From Halalkalibacter nanhaiisediminis (GTDB taxonomy: Bacteria > Bacillota > Bacilli > Bacillales > Bacillaceae_D): a DNA stretch of 64,000 bases. Every line of letters starts with the position of its first letter. Position 1 is the first letter of the stretch. Below, one piece after another: positions 36,895 to 45,646 of the stretch. Below the pieces are notes generated by a model. It saw nothing but the letters and a program-made list of their open reading frames with translations. It was not told the DNA's origin and did not search any database. Made by a program: the position numbers and the translations under genes. The stretch is from positions 96,383 through 160,382 of the forward strand of contig NZ_VLKZ01000004.1 of NCBI RefSeq assembly GCF_007830185.1, written 5' to 3'.

Positions 36895-37830
36895 ATGATA
36901 AAAAATATTTTGGATGCGATTGAACGCTTTGAGACGATCGTTATCCATCGCCACGAACGTCCTGATCCAGATGCTATAGGATCACAATTAGGATTGGCTC
37001 AAGTCATTAGAGAGCAGTACCCAAGTAAAAACGTATATGCAGTTGGTGAAGCTGAACCATCGCTTGCTTTTCTTGGAGAAATGGATGTTATCTCAGACGA
37101 ACAATATACAGGAGCTCTTGTGATCGTTTGCGACACAGCTAATACAGAAAGAATTAGCGATCAGCGCTATGATCAGGGAGCCGCCCTTATCAAAATTGAT
37201 CATCATCCAAATGATGAGCCATACGGCGATATCGTCTGGGTGGAAACGACCTATAGCTCGACGAGTGAAATGATTGTGGAATTAATCGTTCAAGGACAAA
37301 AACTGGGGTATGCCCTTAGTTCTGAATCTGCTTTGTTATTATATGCAGGCATTGTAGGGGATACGGGGCGTTTCCGTTATTCCAACACAAGCGCAGATAC
37401 GTTAAAACGGACAAGTTTATTGGTCGAACAGCGATTTGATCAAAATGCTTTTTATTCCGAGTTGCATAAAAAAGATTTGAAAATGACTCGGCTACAAGGA
37501 TATGTCCTTCAACACTTTGAAATTAAAGAGGGTCATTTAGGCATCATGCGCTTAACAAAAGACATTCTCAAGCAGTTTGACGTTACATCGAATGAATCTT
37601 CTCAACTTGTCAATACCTTTTCCGATGTAGAAGGGTTAAAGGCATGGGTCTTCTTTGTTGAAGAGGAAGACAAAATTCGTGTAAGGCTACGTTCAAAAGG
37701 ACCTGTGATCAATACGATTGCCACGCAGCATGGCGGTGGAGGTCATCCCATGGCTTCTGGAGCAACGGCTTATTCATGGGAAGAAACAGAAGAAATTATT
37801 GAAAAGCTGTTAAAGGCATGTCGCGCATAA
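36895..37830 (+). CDS. nrnA: Oligoribonuclease/pAp phosphatase NrnA
   Basis: DHH-DHHA1 phosphoesterase that degrades short RNA oligomers and removes the 3' phosphate of pAp. 311 residues: DHH domain with RHERPDPDAIGSQ (about 21-33), DTAN and the IDHHPNDE motif, and a C-terminal DHHA1 domain with the substrate-binding GGGGHPMASG. Start ATG follows GAGAGGGA. Position between ytpI and the ytzJ-ytrI-ytrH group agrees with B. subtilis. Confidence 0.95.
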   Translation: MIKNILDAIERFETIVIHRHERPDPDAIGSQLGLAQVIREQYPSKNVYAVGEAEPSLAFLGEMDVISDEQYTGALVIVCDTANTERISDQRYDQGAALIKIDHHPNDEPYGDIVWVETTYSSTSEMIVELIVQGQKLGYALSSESALLLYAGIVGDTGRFRYSNTSADTLKRTSLLVEQRFDQNAFYSELHKKDLKMTRLQGYVLQHFEIKEGHLGIMRLTKDILKQFDVTSNESSQLVNTFSDVEGLKAWVFFVEEEDKIRVRLRSKGPVINTIATQHGGGGHPMASGATAYSWEETEEIIEKLLKACRA

Positions 37831-37840
37831 ATGATTAAAG

Positions 37841-37875
37841 AAAAAGACGAGGGGCTATTCTCTCGTCTTTTTCAA
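37841..37875 (+). terminator. nrnA terminator
   Basis: AAAAAGACGAG / CTCGTCTTTTT stem with a ten-base loop; could serve both strands. Confidence 0.88.
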
Positions 37876-37900
37876 AAGATAAGAACGTTTAAAATTCACT

Positions 37901-37940
37901 GATGTCTAGCGCAAACAGCCTATCCGCTTGCGCTTTTCTA
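37901..37940. repeat. Hairpin resembling a dispersed Bacillus intergenic repeat
   Basis: GATGTCTAGC opens the element, AGCGCAA (37908-37914) pairs with TTGCGCT (37928-37934), and TTTTCTAG follows. This layout resembles a repeat I recall in many Bacillus intergenic regions (GATGTCTAGC ... GCGCTTTTCTA). Only one copy is in the window, so repeat status is inference. Confidence 0.4.
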
Positions 37941-37941
37941 G

Positions 37942-38148
37942 TTACTTCTCTTTAGTCGGGATGAACCAGGAACCCATGTCTGTTACATCTTCATGGACCT
38001 TGATATCTTCTTTTTCAAGTTCTTTACGAATAAGGTCTGAGACTTCTTTTGTTTCAGCAAAAGCAGATAATCCAGCTTTGATTTTCTCTACTTTTTTTAA
38101 GGCCATTTCTTTTCGGTTAATGATCATTTCTTTTCCCGTTACGTCCAT
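37942..38148 (-). CDS. ytzJ: Small YtzJ-like protein
   Basis: 68 residues, charged and Lys/Glu-rich, without membrane segments. It matches the position of B. subtilis YtzJ, between nrnA and ytrI. A strong AGGAGGGA lies eight bases before the ATG at 38148, so I regard it as real despite its size. Function unknown. It follows ytrI by about 100 bases on the same strand. Confidence 0.7.
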   Translation of the reverse strand: MDVTGKEMIINRKEMALKKVEKIKAGLSAFAETKEVSDLIRKELEKEDIKVHEDVTDMGSWFIPTKEK

Positions 38149-38247
38149 TTGTCATCCCTCCTAAAAAATAGATGAAATACTCCTTTCATTATACAGAAAA
38201 ACATCCTCTCCAAACAAATGAAGTGAAAAGTTCGAAAAATTGTGATG

Positions 38248-38754
38248 TTATATTCTAAAAGGGATGATCTCCACATGAATCCGTAACGTCGTAAATAAAT
38301 AGATTTCTTTTACGTCTAACTGATAACGAGCTTCACCAACATGAAATACTTTATTTTCTAACGTTCGGACCATTAAATCCTTCATATTAGCAACTGTTTC
38401 AATGTCTTTGCGTTCTAAAAACTGTAATTCGTTTAGAGCTTGTTGCCGTAGTTCAAACAATGTTAGCTGATTTAAACGTAATTTGCGATCATTTAAATAA
38501 GTGATATCGATTTGTTGAATAGTGAGCTTTTTTTGGTTTTCTTCGTTTAATTTTGTTTGCTCGCTAACAAGGCGGTCAATCCTTGTTTGCTGATCAATGA
38601 TGACAGTCTCTTGTTTCGAAATCCGTAGCATAAGTCCTTCGTATACTTGTCCGTATTGATAAATAAAAAAAAACCACCCGATTAGCATGCCAATGATTAC
38701 GCCTGCGAAAAAACGTTGCCAGCCTGGGCGCTCATAATATGGCGGAATTCTCAC
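38248..38754 (-). CDS. ytrI: Sporulation membrane protein YtrI
   Basis: 168 residues: one membrane helix near the N-terminus (about 14-31, FFAGVIIGMLIGWFFFIY) and a long coiled-coil region outside it (about 38-90). In B. subtilis YtrH and YtrI are made in the mother cell under sigma-E and are needed for efficient sporulation. The start is GTG at 38754, overlapping the ytrH TGA stop (GTGA), which indicates translational coupling; a longer reading into ytrH has no ribosome site. Confidence 0.88.
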   Translation of the reverse strand: MRIPPYYERPGWQRFFAGVIIGMLIGWFFFIYQYGQVYEGLMLRISKQETVIIDQQTRIDRLVSEQTKLNEENQKKLTIQQIDITYLNDRKLRLNQLTLFELRQQALNELQFLERKDIETVANMKDLMVRTLENKVFHVGEARYQLDVKEIYLFTTLRIHVEIIPFRI

Positions 38755-39089
38755 GATGATAGTGGCTCCCCGACAATCCACTGAATGAGCAATGTGCCAG
38801 AATGAGCCCCGCATAGTGCAGCTAAAATCATAAACCCAGTTTTAAAAATATCCCCATGAGCCCCGTCAAATAGACCGCGTTCAATCGTTGTAATGGCGTC
38901 GAATGTACCACCTATTGCCGCGACGATCGCCCAGATCTTTAAGCTTCCTGCTAAGTCGTGCATGACAGATAGTGGAGGCTTTCCAATTAGAAAGGCTCCA
39001 ATCCCACCGATGATCGCTCCACCAATAATGACACCAAAAGCGACAAAAAAATCAATGATCAGTGTAGCCAGTAATTCACGAGTCATCAT
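38751..39089 (-). CDS. ytrH: Sporulation membrane protein YtrH
   Basis: 112 residues with about three membrane segments, rich in Gly/Ala/Ile (GGAIIGGIGAFLIG). It is the first gene of the ytrH-ytrI pair and is divergent from dnaE, as in B. subtilis. TTAGGAGG precedes two adjacent ATG codons. A sigma-E-like promoter lies upstream. Confidence 0.9.
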   Translation of the reverse strand: MMTRELLATLIIDFFVAFGVIIGGAIIGGIGAFLIGKPPLSVMHDLAGSLKIWAIVAAIGGTFDAITTIERGLFDGAHGDIFKTGFMILAALCGAHSGTLLIQWIVGEPLSS

Positions 39090-39142
39090 CTAGCCTCATC
39101 CTCCTAATTTACTCCTATTAAAAATGCTAAGCTTATCTTTAT

Positions 39143-39174
39143 CATATATAGGCTCTCGTGAACGTAAATATGAC
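39143..39174 (-). promoter_or_regulatory. Possible sigma-E promoter of ytrHI
   Basis: Minus-strand GTCATATT (39174-39167) is an excellent sigma-E -35. The -10 candidate TATATATG (39150-39143) matches CATACANT only in part and the 16-bp gap is slightly long. Confidence 0.4.
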
Positions 39175-39273
39175 AGCTATGATCTAGATTATTGAGAAGA
39201 GAAATCAAGACGTGTTCATCTTGACCTGATTTGTACTATACTAGAAGAACGAATGATGAAAGGTGGAAGAGGA

Positions 39274-42200
39274 ATGATGATTGTTCAGAGCCATGTGTAT
39301 AGTGAATACAGTCTTTTGTCATCAACCAATCGCATAGAAGCGCTTGTAGAGAAGGCAAGTAGGCTTGGTTATCAAGCTTTGGCTCTTTGTGACCATCACG
39401 TGATGTACGGAGCGGTTCCTTTCTATCAAGCTTGTTTAAAATATGGGATCAAACCGATTTTGGGTCTAGAATTGACGATACAAAGGGACGAGGATGAACC
39501 TCATACGTTGGCACTCATAAGATTGTATGCAAAAAACGAACAAGGATATGCACACTTAATGCAGCTTGCTACATTGATCGGGCATAAAGAAGAGAAGCAT
39601 CCAGCTCTTTCGCGGGAAGAGGTTATACCTTATTTGAATGACCTTGTTGTTGTTTTGCCTGATCAAGATGGTCCAATCCATTCATGGTTGCAAAGTGGGC
39701 AGGATGAAAAAGCGAGAGAGTGGTTGGCAACATGGAGAGGGCAGACAAATGTAGCAGATTGGCTTCTTGGAATATCAGGAAATAACGAGCAGGTTGAACA
39801 AGTAAGCTTATTTTCAAAACAGAATGGGTTAAAAGTGATTGCCTCCCATCCATGTTATTTCCTTGAAGAAAGAGATGCTGAAGCTTTTGGTATAGCACGT
39901 GCGATTCGAGATGGAGTGAAAGCAGAGGACCGGGCTCTGAGAAGAGAAGAACGATCTTATTTTTTACAAAGTCCAGAGCAAATGCTCACGTGTTTCAAAC
40001 ATGAAAGAGAAGCTTTAGAAAACACCCAACTTCTTGCTTCTTTATGTTCAGTTCAGCTTACCCTTGGACAACCACAGCTTCCTAAATATACGCCTGCAGA
40101 AGGGGAGTCAAACGAGCTCCTGCGCCAGCTATGCGTAAAAGGAGCTCATTTGCGTTATCGTGAAGTAAATGATCAAGTAAGGGAACGACTTGAGAAAGAA
40201 TTACACGTCATCACACAAATGGGTTTTAGTGATTATTTTTTGATTGTATGGGATTTTATGAGGTATGCACGGAAGCAAGGCATGTTAACTGGTCCAGGAA
40301 GAGGCTCTGCTGCAGGTTCACTCGTTGCATATGTACTGGAGATTACGAATGTCGATCCTCTTAAATATAATCTTTTATTTGAGCGGTTTTTAAATCATGA
40401 ACGTGTCTCCATGCCCGATATCGATATTGATTTTCCTGACCATCGCCGTGATGAAGTGATTGAATACGTACAAGGAAAATATGGAAAAGAACATGTCGCG
40501 CAAATTATTACATTTGGTACACTAGCCGCAAGAGCAGTTGTTAGGGATGTTGGTAAAGCTCTTGGACTAATGAGTTTTGTGATCGAACAAGTAGCAAGAG
40601 AGATACCGTCAACTCCTGGTATGACACTTGAGAAGGCACTTGCAGAAAGTAAGCGACTAGCAGCTTTAATCAATGAATCGGATGAAGCGAAAGCTCTTTG
40701 GCAGATCGCTAAGCAGCTTGAAGGCTTACCAAAGCATACCTCAACACATGCGGCTGGGGTTGTGATTAGTGCTCGTCCGCTCCCAGAAATCGTCGCTCTT
40801 CAAGCTGGCCAAGCAGGAGTTTCATTGACACAAGCAACGATGAATGTCATCGAAGAGCTTGGCTTACTCAAATTTGATTTTCTTGGTTTGAGAAACTTAA
40901 CCTTGCTTGAGCGCATGGTGTCTCTAATCGAGGAACATAATCAAGTGAAGCTGGACCTACAGAACATTCCTTTAAATGACGAAGAAACATTTGTTTTACT
41001 TGGAAAAGGTGATACGACAGGAGTTTTTCAATTGGAATCTCCAGGTATGAGAAGGACTCTTACGCACTTGAAACCAACTGAATTTGAAGATATTGTCGCG
41101 GTTAATGCTCTGTATCGTCCTGGTCCAATGGAATTTATTCAAACGTATATTGATGGTAAATATAAAGTACACACTATTACGTATGCTCATCCTGATCTAG
41201 AGCCAATTTTAAAAGGGACTCATGGAGTCATCGTCTACCAAGAGCAAATTATGCAAATTGCCTCTCTTTTAGCAGGCTTTTCCCTAGCAGAAGCCGATAT
41301 CTTACGTCGAGCGATCAGTAAAAAAAAGAAGGAAGAATTAGCCCGTCAGCGTGAGGCTTTTGTAAAAGGGGCAGTTGATAATGGGTATGAGGCGAATGTT
41401 GCAATAGAAGTATTTTCCCTTATTGAGCGGTTTGCTGACTATGGTTTTAATAGAAGTCATGCTGTCGCTTATAGCATGATCAGCTATCAACTTGCTTATG
41501 TGAAAGCACACTACCCGCTTGCCTTTTATACCGCGCTATTTTCAAGCGTGTGGCATAATCATGAGAAGCTTGCTCATCATTTACGTGAATGTAGAAGTGC
41601 TGGATATAAGGTCTTGCCTCCATCTGTTTCGCATAGTGATTTGCTGTTTTCGATTGAAAATAAGGCGATTCGCTTCGGGCTACTACCGATTACACATGTA
41701 GGTGTTCAGGCTGTAGAAGCGATCATCTCTGAACGAAAAAAGAAGCCTTTTGAAGATTTGTTTAGCTTTACTGTTCGTTTTGATCAAAAGATTGTGAACA
41801 AGAAGTCAATCGAGCAATTGATAAAAGCTGGGGCAATGGATGAATTTAGACAAGATCGTGCAACGCTTTTAAAATCGCTAGACGAAGCTCTTCGTTTTGC
41901 TATAGAAGTGAAAGAGTTTCAAGAGGAAACAGGGGGATTGTTCACTCTTGATATACAGGCCCCAGAATATGATCAGGCTGAGCCATTGCTTATTCAAGAA
42001 AAGCTTGAGTATGAAAAAGAGGCACTTGGTTTTTATTTATCAGGACATCCAATTGAAACGTATAAAGCGAAACTGGCTGATGTAACAAGAGTCACGATCG
42101 AAACGGCATTTACAAAGACTGGGATTGTAAGAGTAGCTGGGCTAATTGTGAGTGTAAGAAAAATTAAAACAAAAAAAGGGGAGCCGATGGCGTTTGCTGT

Positions 42201-42642
42201 TCTAAGTGATGAATCACAGGAAGGGGAGCTTATTCTTTTTCCGCAAGCATGGCAGAAAGTAGAGATAACTTTTAAAGAAGGCGAGCTTGTTCTGATAGAA
42301 GGACGAATGGATCAATCAAAAGAGCGAAAACAAATCATTGTTGAAAAAGTGGTCTCTGTAAATAGTCTATCTAATGAGCAAGGCTCAGTACAAGACGCCA
42401 AACTTTTTTTAAGAATTACTCCCGCACGAGAACATCCTAAACTTTTACAACAGGTGAAGCAGCAATTGTTGGATAATAAAGGTCAAGTGCCAGTTGTCCT
42501 TTATTATGAGCAAACAAAACAGACGAAGCGTTTGCTAGCAAACTATAATGTTTCCCCAAGTAATACTTGCTTATCTATCTTAAAAGAACTGCTCGGTAAA
42601 GAAAACGTTGTCTTAAGAAAAGAAGGCACGAAGGATAAATAG
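39274..42642 (+). CDS. dnaE: DNA polymerase III alpha subunit DnaE
   Basis: Second replicative C-family polymerase of Firmicutes, extending RNA primers before hand-over to PolC. 1122 residues: N-terminal PHP domain (about 1-280), palm with the catalytic aspartates Asp382 and Asp384 in PDIDIDFPD, thumb, fingers with GPGRGSAAGS, helix-hairpin-helix region, and a C-terminal OB fold (about 960-1040). No 3'-5' exonuclease domain is present. Several ATG codons precede; 39274 is chosen because AGGTGG ends eight bases upstream, and the length agrees with B. subtilis DnaE. Confidence 0.97.
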   Translation: MMIVQSHVYSEYSLLSSTNRIEALVEKASRLGYQALALCDHHVMYGAVPFYQACLKYGIKPILGLELTIQRDEDEPHTLALIRLYAKNEQGYAHLMQLATLIGHKEEKHPALSREEVIPYLNDLVVVLPDQDGPIHSWLQSGQDEKAREWLATWRGQTNVADWLLGISGNNEQVEQVSLFSKQNGLKVIASHPCYFLEERDAEAFGIARAIRDGVKAEDRALRREERSYFLQSPEQMLTCFKHEREALENTQLLASLCSVQLTLGQPQLPKYTPAEGESNELLRQLCVKGAHLRYREVNDQVRERLEKELHVITQMGFSDYFLIVWDFMRYARKQGMLTGPGRGSAAGSLVAYVLEITNVDPLKYNLLFERFLNHERVSMPDIDIDFPDHRRDEVIEYVQGKYGKEHVAQIITFGTLAARAVVRDVGKALGLMSFVIEQVAREIPSTPGMTLEKALAESKRLAALINESDEAKALWQIAKQLEGLPKHTSTHAAGVVISARPLPEIVALQAGQAGVSLTQATMNVIEELGLLKFDFLGLRNLTLLERMVSLIEEHNQVKLDLQNIPLNDEETFVLLGKGDTTGVFQLESPGMRRTLTHLKPTEFEDIVAVNALYRPGPMEFIQTYIDGKYKVHTITYAHPDLEPILKGTHGVIVYQEQIMQIASLLAGFSLAEADILRRAISKKKKEELARQREAFVKGAVDNGYEANVAIEVFSLIERFADYGFNRSHAVAYSMISYQLAYVKAHYPLAFYTALFSSVWHNHEKLAHHLRECRSAGYKVLPPSVSHSDLLFSIENKAIRFGLLPITHVGVQAVEAIISERKKKPFEDLFSFTVRFDQKIVNKKSIEQLIKAGAMDEFRQDRATLLKSLDEALRFAIEVKEFQEETGGLFTLDIQAPEYDQAEPLLIQEKLEYEKEALGFYLSGHPIETYKAKLADVTRVTIETAFTKTGIVRVAGLIVSVRKIKTKKGEPMAFAVLSDESQEGELILFPQAWQKVEITFKEGELVLIEGRMDQSKERKQIIVEKVVSVNSLSNEQGSVQDAKLFLRITPAREHPKLLQQVKQQLLDNKGQVPVVLYYEQTKQTKRLLANYNVSPSNTCLSILKELLGKENVVLRKEGTKDK

Positions 42643-42652
42643 CGAATTTTCC

Positions 42653-42681
42653 TTGGCTAATGTTGAAAGTTTCTATATAAT
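42653..42681 (+). promoter_or_regulatory. Sigma-A promoter of the malic enzyme gene
   Basis: TTGGCT (42653-42658), a 17-bp spacer and TATAAT (42676-42681). Transcription would start near 42688. Confidence 0.65.
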
Positions 42682-42697
42682 TAGGGGTGTTTTAAAG

Positions 42698-42708
42698 TGG
42701 TCAGACCA
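42698..42708. promoter_or_regulatory. FadR/GntR-type operator TGGTCAGACCA
   Basis: Palindrome TGGTCAGACCA of the form recognised by FCD-type GntR regulators (TNGTNNNACNA). It starts about ten bases after the expected transcription start, so binding would block transcription. The gene for a regulator of exactly this class lies next to the malic enzyme gene. A GGGTG/CACCC hairpin follows at 42714-42728. Confidence 0.6.
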
Positions 42709-42773
42709 GTTCGGGTGTATTGCACCCCCTAGGTTAAATAAAAGTTAATTTAATAGAAAAAGGAGTGTCTAAT

Positions 42774-44012
42774 GTGTCAACATTGAGAGAAGAAGCCTTA
42801 CATATGCACCGGGAGAACCAAGGGAAGCTTGAAACAACGTCAAAAGTACTTGTCCGCAATGCACGTGACTTGAGTTTAGCGTATTCACCAGGAGTAGCCG
42901 AGCCTTGTAAAGAAATCTTTGAGGATGTAGAATCTGTTTATGAATATACAGTCAAAGGAAATATGGTCGCTGTTGTGAGTAATGGAACGGCTGTACTTGG
43001 ACTTGGTAATATTGGACCAGAAGCTGCTATGCCTGTTATGGAAGGAAAAGCTGTTCTGTTCAAATCATTTGCTGGTGTTGATGCGTTTCCGATCTGCTTA
43101 AATACAACAAGTGTAGACAAAATTGTTGAAACAGTTAAATTAATGGAGCCAACTTTTGGTGGTGTAAACCTAGAGGATATCGCTGCGCCTGATTGTTTTG
43201 AAATTGAGGAACGCCTTAAAAAAGAGGCAAATATTCCTGTATTCCATGATGATCAACATGGTACGGCAATTGTAACATTAGCTGGTTTAATTAATGCATT
43301 AAAAATTACGGGCAAGAAAATGTCTGAAATTAAAGTTGTCGCAAACGGTGCTGGTTCAGCAGGGATTGCAATTATTAAGCTAATGCAACGAATGGGCGTA
43401 CGTGATATTATTATGTGCGACTCAAAAGGAGCGATCTATGATGGACGGTCTGCTGGAATGAACAACATTAAGGACGAGGTTGCTAAGTTCACGAACAGAG
43501 ATCGCTTAGAAGGTTCTCTTGCTGATGTTATCAAAGGTTCAGACGTATTTATCGGTGTTTCTGTAGCGGGTGCATTAACAAAAGAAATGATTGAAAGCAT
43601 GAACGAAGACCCAATTATCTTTGCAATGGCAAATCCTGTTCCAGAAATCATGCCAGAAGAGGCAAAAGCAGCAGGAGCAAAAGTGATTGGTACTGGTCGT
43701 TCGGATTTTCCGAATCAAGTGAATAATGTACTAGCTTTCCCTGGAATTTTCCGTGGTGCGCTTGATGTACGAGCTACTCATATTAACGAAGAAATGAAAG
43801 TTGCAGCAGTTTATGCGATTGCTGATTTAGTTGCAGAAGCTGACTTAACTACTGAGTATGTGATTCCAGCTCCGTTTGATCCACGCGTAGCTCCAGCAGT
43901 TGCAGCAGCAGTAGCAAAAACGGCTATGGAAACGGGAGTTGCTCGTATTAAGGTAGATCCTGAACAAATTGCTGAGAAAACAAGAAAATTAGCCGTTATT
44001 GGTAATGAATAG
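42774..44012 (+). CDS. ytsJ: NAD(P)-dependent malic enzyme (YtsJ type)
   Basis: Oxidatively decarboxylates malate to pyruvate, in Bacillus mainly making NADPH. 412 residues with SLAYSPGVAEPC, the catalytic lysine region EGKAVLFK, the metal site VFHDDQHGTA and the Rossmann motif NGAGSAGIA. The GTG at 42774 is preferred because AAAGGAG ends eight bases upstream; another GTG nine bases earlier overlaps the site. It precedes accDA, so NADPH and pyruvate supply for fatty acid synthesis makes sense. A palindromic operator sits in its leader. Confidence 0.94.
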   Translation: MSTLREEALHMHRENQGKLETTSKVLVRNARDLSLAYSPGVAEPCKEIFEDVESVYEYTVKGNMVAVVSNGTAVLGLGNIGPEAAMPVMEGKAVLFKSFAGVDAFPICLNTTSVDKIVETVKLMEPTFGGVNLEDIAAPDCFEIEERLKKEANIPVFHDDQHGTAIVTLAGLINALKITGKKMSEIKVVANGAGSAGIAIIKLMQRMGVRDIIMCDSKGAIYDGRSAGMNNIKDEVAKFTNRDRLEGSLADVIKGSDVFIGVSVAGALTKEMIESMNEDPIIFAMANPVPEIMPEEAKAAGAKVIGTGRSDFPNQVNNVLAFPGIFRGALDVRATHINEEMKVAAVYAIADLVAEADLTTEYVIPAPFDPRVAPAVAAAVAKTAMETGVARIKVDPEQIAEKTRKLAVIGNE

Positions 44013-44047
44013 TAATTGTTAGGGTAATAACTGAGATGAGGGTGACT

Positions 44048-44713
44048 ATGTCATCAGAACAACCTAAAGTTTATATTGAAATCATTAAGCAAATCAATCA
44101 AATTATCCACAATGATCAATTAACAAGTGGTGATAAATTGCCGTCTGAAAGAGAATTGAGCGACCGACTAAGTGTAGGTCGCTCCTCTGTCAGAGAAGCT
44201 CTTCGTGCATTAGAGCTTCTTGATTTAATTGAAACACGACGTGGTGAAGGAACGTTTATTAAACCTGCAGGAAGCTTCCAGTTAGTTGATATTATCTTAT
44301 CTTTTTTATTGAAAAATGATAGTGCCCAGCAGGATTTAACAGAAACGAGAAGAATAATAGAGCTTGAAGCATTGCGGCTTGCCTGTATACGAATGACAGA
44401 TAATTCGATTGATCATCTTAGGCAGCTGATAAGGCGAGCAAGAGAAGAATGGTCCCATGGTGATCTCCCAGTTGAAGAAGATTATTTATTTCATAAAACG
44501 ATTGTCGAGTCTTGTAATAATCGTCTTCTTCTTCATTTATGGATATCCCTTGTTGAATATAATAAAGTAGCGCTTGAACGTTCTCTTCAAAGAGAAGGGA
44601 GAATGCTAGTCTCAATAAAGGAGCATGAAGACATTTATTTGGCTCTGAAAGACCGTCATTGTGATGTAGCGATCAAAGCGATGGAAAAGCATCTGCAAAA
44701 CAGTCGCTTCTAG
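44048..44713 (+). CDS. GntR-family regulator, FadR (FCD) subfamily
   Basis: 221 residues: an N-terminal winged helix-turn-helix (about 8-72, LPSERELSDRLSVGRSSVREALRALE) and a helical FCD ligand-binding domain (about 85-215) whose metal-binding pattern includes the conserved Asp and His residues (EEDYLFHKTI). FadR-type members respond to carboxylates or acyl-CoA. It lies between the malic enzyme gene and accD, on the same strand, and a matching palindrome occurs on the malic enzyme promoter, so that operon is its likely target. GAGGGTGA supports the ATG at 44048; 44036 is an alternative. Confidence 0.88.
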   Translation: MSSEQPKVYIEIIKQINQIIHNDQLTSGDKLPSERELSDRLSVGRSSVREALRALELLDLIETRRGEGTFIKPAGSFQLVDIILSFLLKNDSAQQDLTETRRIIELEALRLACIRMTDNSIDHLRQLIRRAREEWSHGDLPVEEDYLFHKTIVESCNNRLLLHLWISLVEYNKVALERSLQREGRMLVSIKEHEDIYLALKDRHCDVAIKAMEKHLQNSRF

Positions 44714-44784
44714 CTCTTGTACTACTTGAAGTGTGTAAGTCATAAGATAAAGAAATGGTAAGCTTAAGCGAGCGAGGTGTAAAA

Positions 44785-45633
44785 ATGCTTAAGGATTTTT
44801 TGAAAAAGAAAAAGCGATATGCGACTATCCCATCAGAACGAGCAAAGCAAGAAGTACCTGAAGGCCTGATGACGAAATGTCCAGCATGTCGAACAATTAT
44901 GTATACGAAAGAATTAAAGAAAAATCTTTATGTGTGTGATACGTGTGGTCATCATCATCGTATGACGGCATACGAACGAATGGACAGTTTATTCGATACT
45001 GGAACATTTGTTGAGCTTGATAAAGGGATGATCAGTAAGAACCCTCTAGATTTTCCAACGTACGAGGAGAAGCTAGAATCAGACCGTCAAAAGACTGATT
45101 TAAACGAAGCAATTGTTACTGGAGAAGGGCTAATTAATGGTTTTGGTGCAGTTGTTGCAGTAATGGATTCACGATTCCGTATGGGTAGTATGGGTTCAGT
45201 CGTTGGTGAGAAAATTACACGTGCTGTTGAACAGGCGATTGAAAAGAACATGCCATTTATTCTATTCTCTGCTTCTGGCGGAGCTAGAATGCAGGAAGGG
45301 GTTCTAAGCCTCATGCAAATGGCTAAGACAAGTGCGGCCCTGCAGAAGCTTAATCATCAAGGTGGCTTGTTTATTTCGATTATGACTCATCCTACAACAG
45401 GTGGTGTTTCAGCAAGCTTCGCATCGCTTGGTGATTATAATTTTGCTGAACCGAAAGCGTTAATTGGCTTTGCTGGCCGAAGAATTATTGAACAAACGAT
45501 TCGTCAAGACTTGCCAGATGATTTTCAAACAGCTGAATTTTTACTGAAGCACGGTCAGCTCGATCGAGTCATACCTCGTCTTGAGATGAAAGAGACGTTA
45601 ACGAAAATTTTAGATATGCATCACGTTTCATAA
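44785..45633 (+). CDS. accD: Acetyl-CoA carboxylase carboxyltransferase subunit beta
   Basis: With AccA transfers the carboxyl group from biotin to acetyl-CoA, giving malonyl-CoA for fatty acid synthesis. 282 residues: N-terminal zinc ribbon with Cys32, Cys35, Cys51 and Cys54 and a crotonase-like domain with [12 protein letters not shown]. The start at 44785 follows GCGAGGTG and gives [10 protein letters not shown] as in relatives; the frame is open 10 codons further upstream without a site. accA follows 13 bases later. Confidence 0.97.
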   Translation: MLKDFLKKKKRYATIPSERAKQEVPEGLMTKCPACRTIMYTKELKKNLYVCDTCGHHHRMTAYERMDSLFDTGTFVELDKGMISKNPLDFPTYEEKLESDRQKTDLNEAIVTGEGLINGFGAVVAVMDSRFRMGSMGSVVGEKITRAVEQAIEKNMPFILFSASGGARMQEGVLSLMQMAKTSAALQKLNHQGGLFISIMTHPTTGGVSASFASLGDYNFAEPKALIGFAGRRIIEQTIRQDLPDDFQTAEFLLKHGQLDRVIPRLEMKETLTKILDMHHVS

Positions 45634-45646
45634 AGGAGGTGTAAAG

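Noticed and set aside
39221-39242. dnaE promoter TTGACC/TATACT
   Set aside because: The two hexamers are only ten bases apart, too close for sigma-A.
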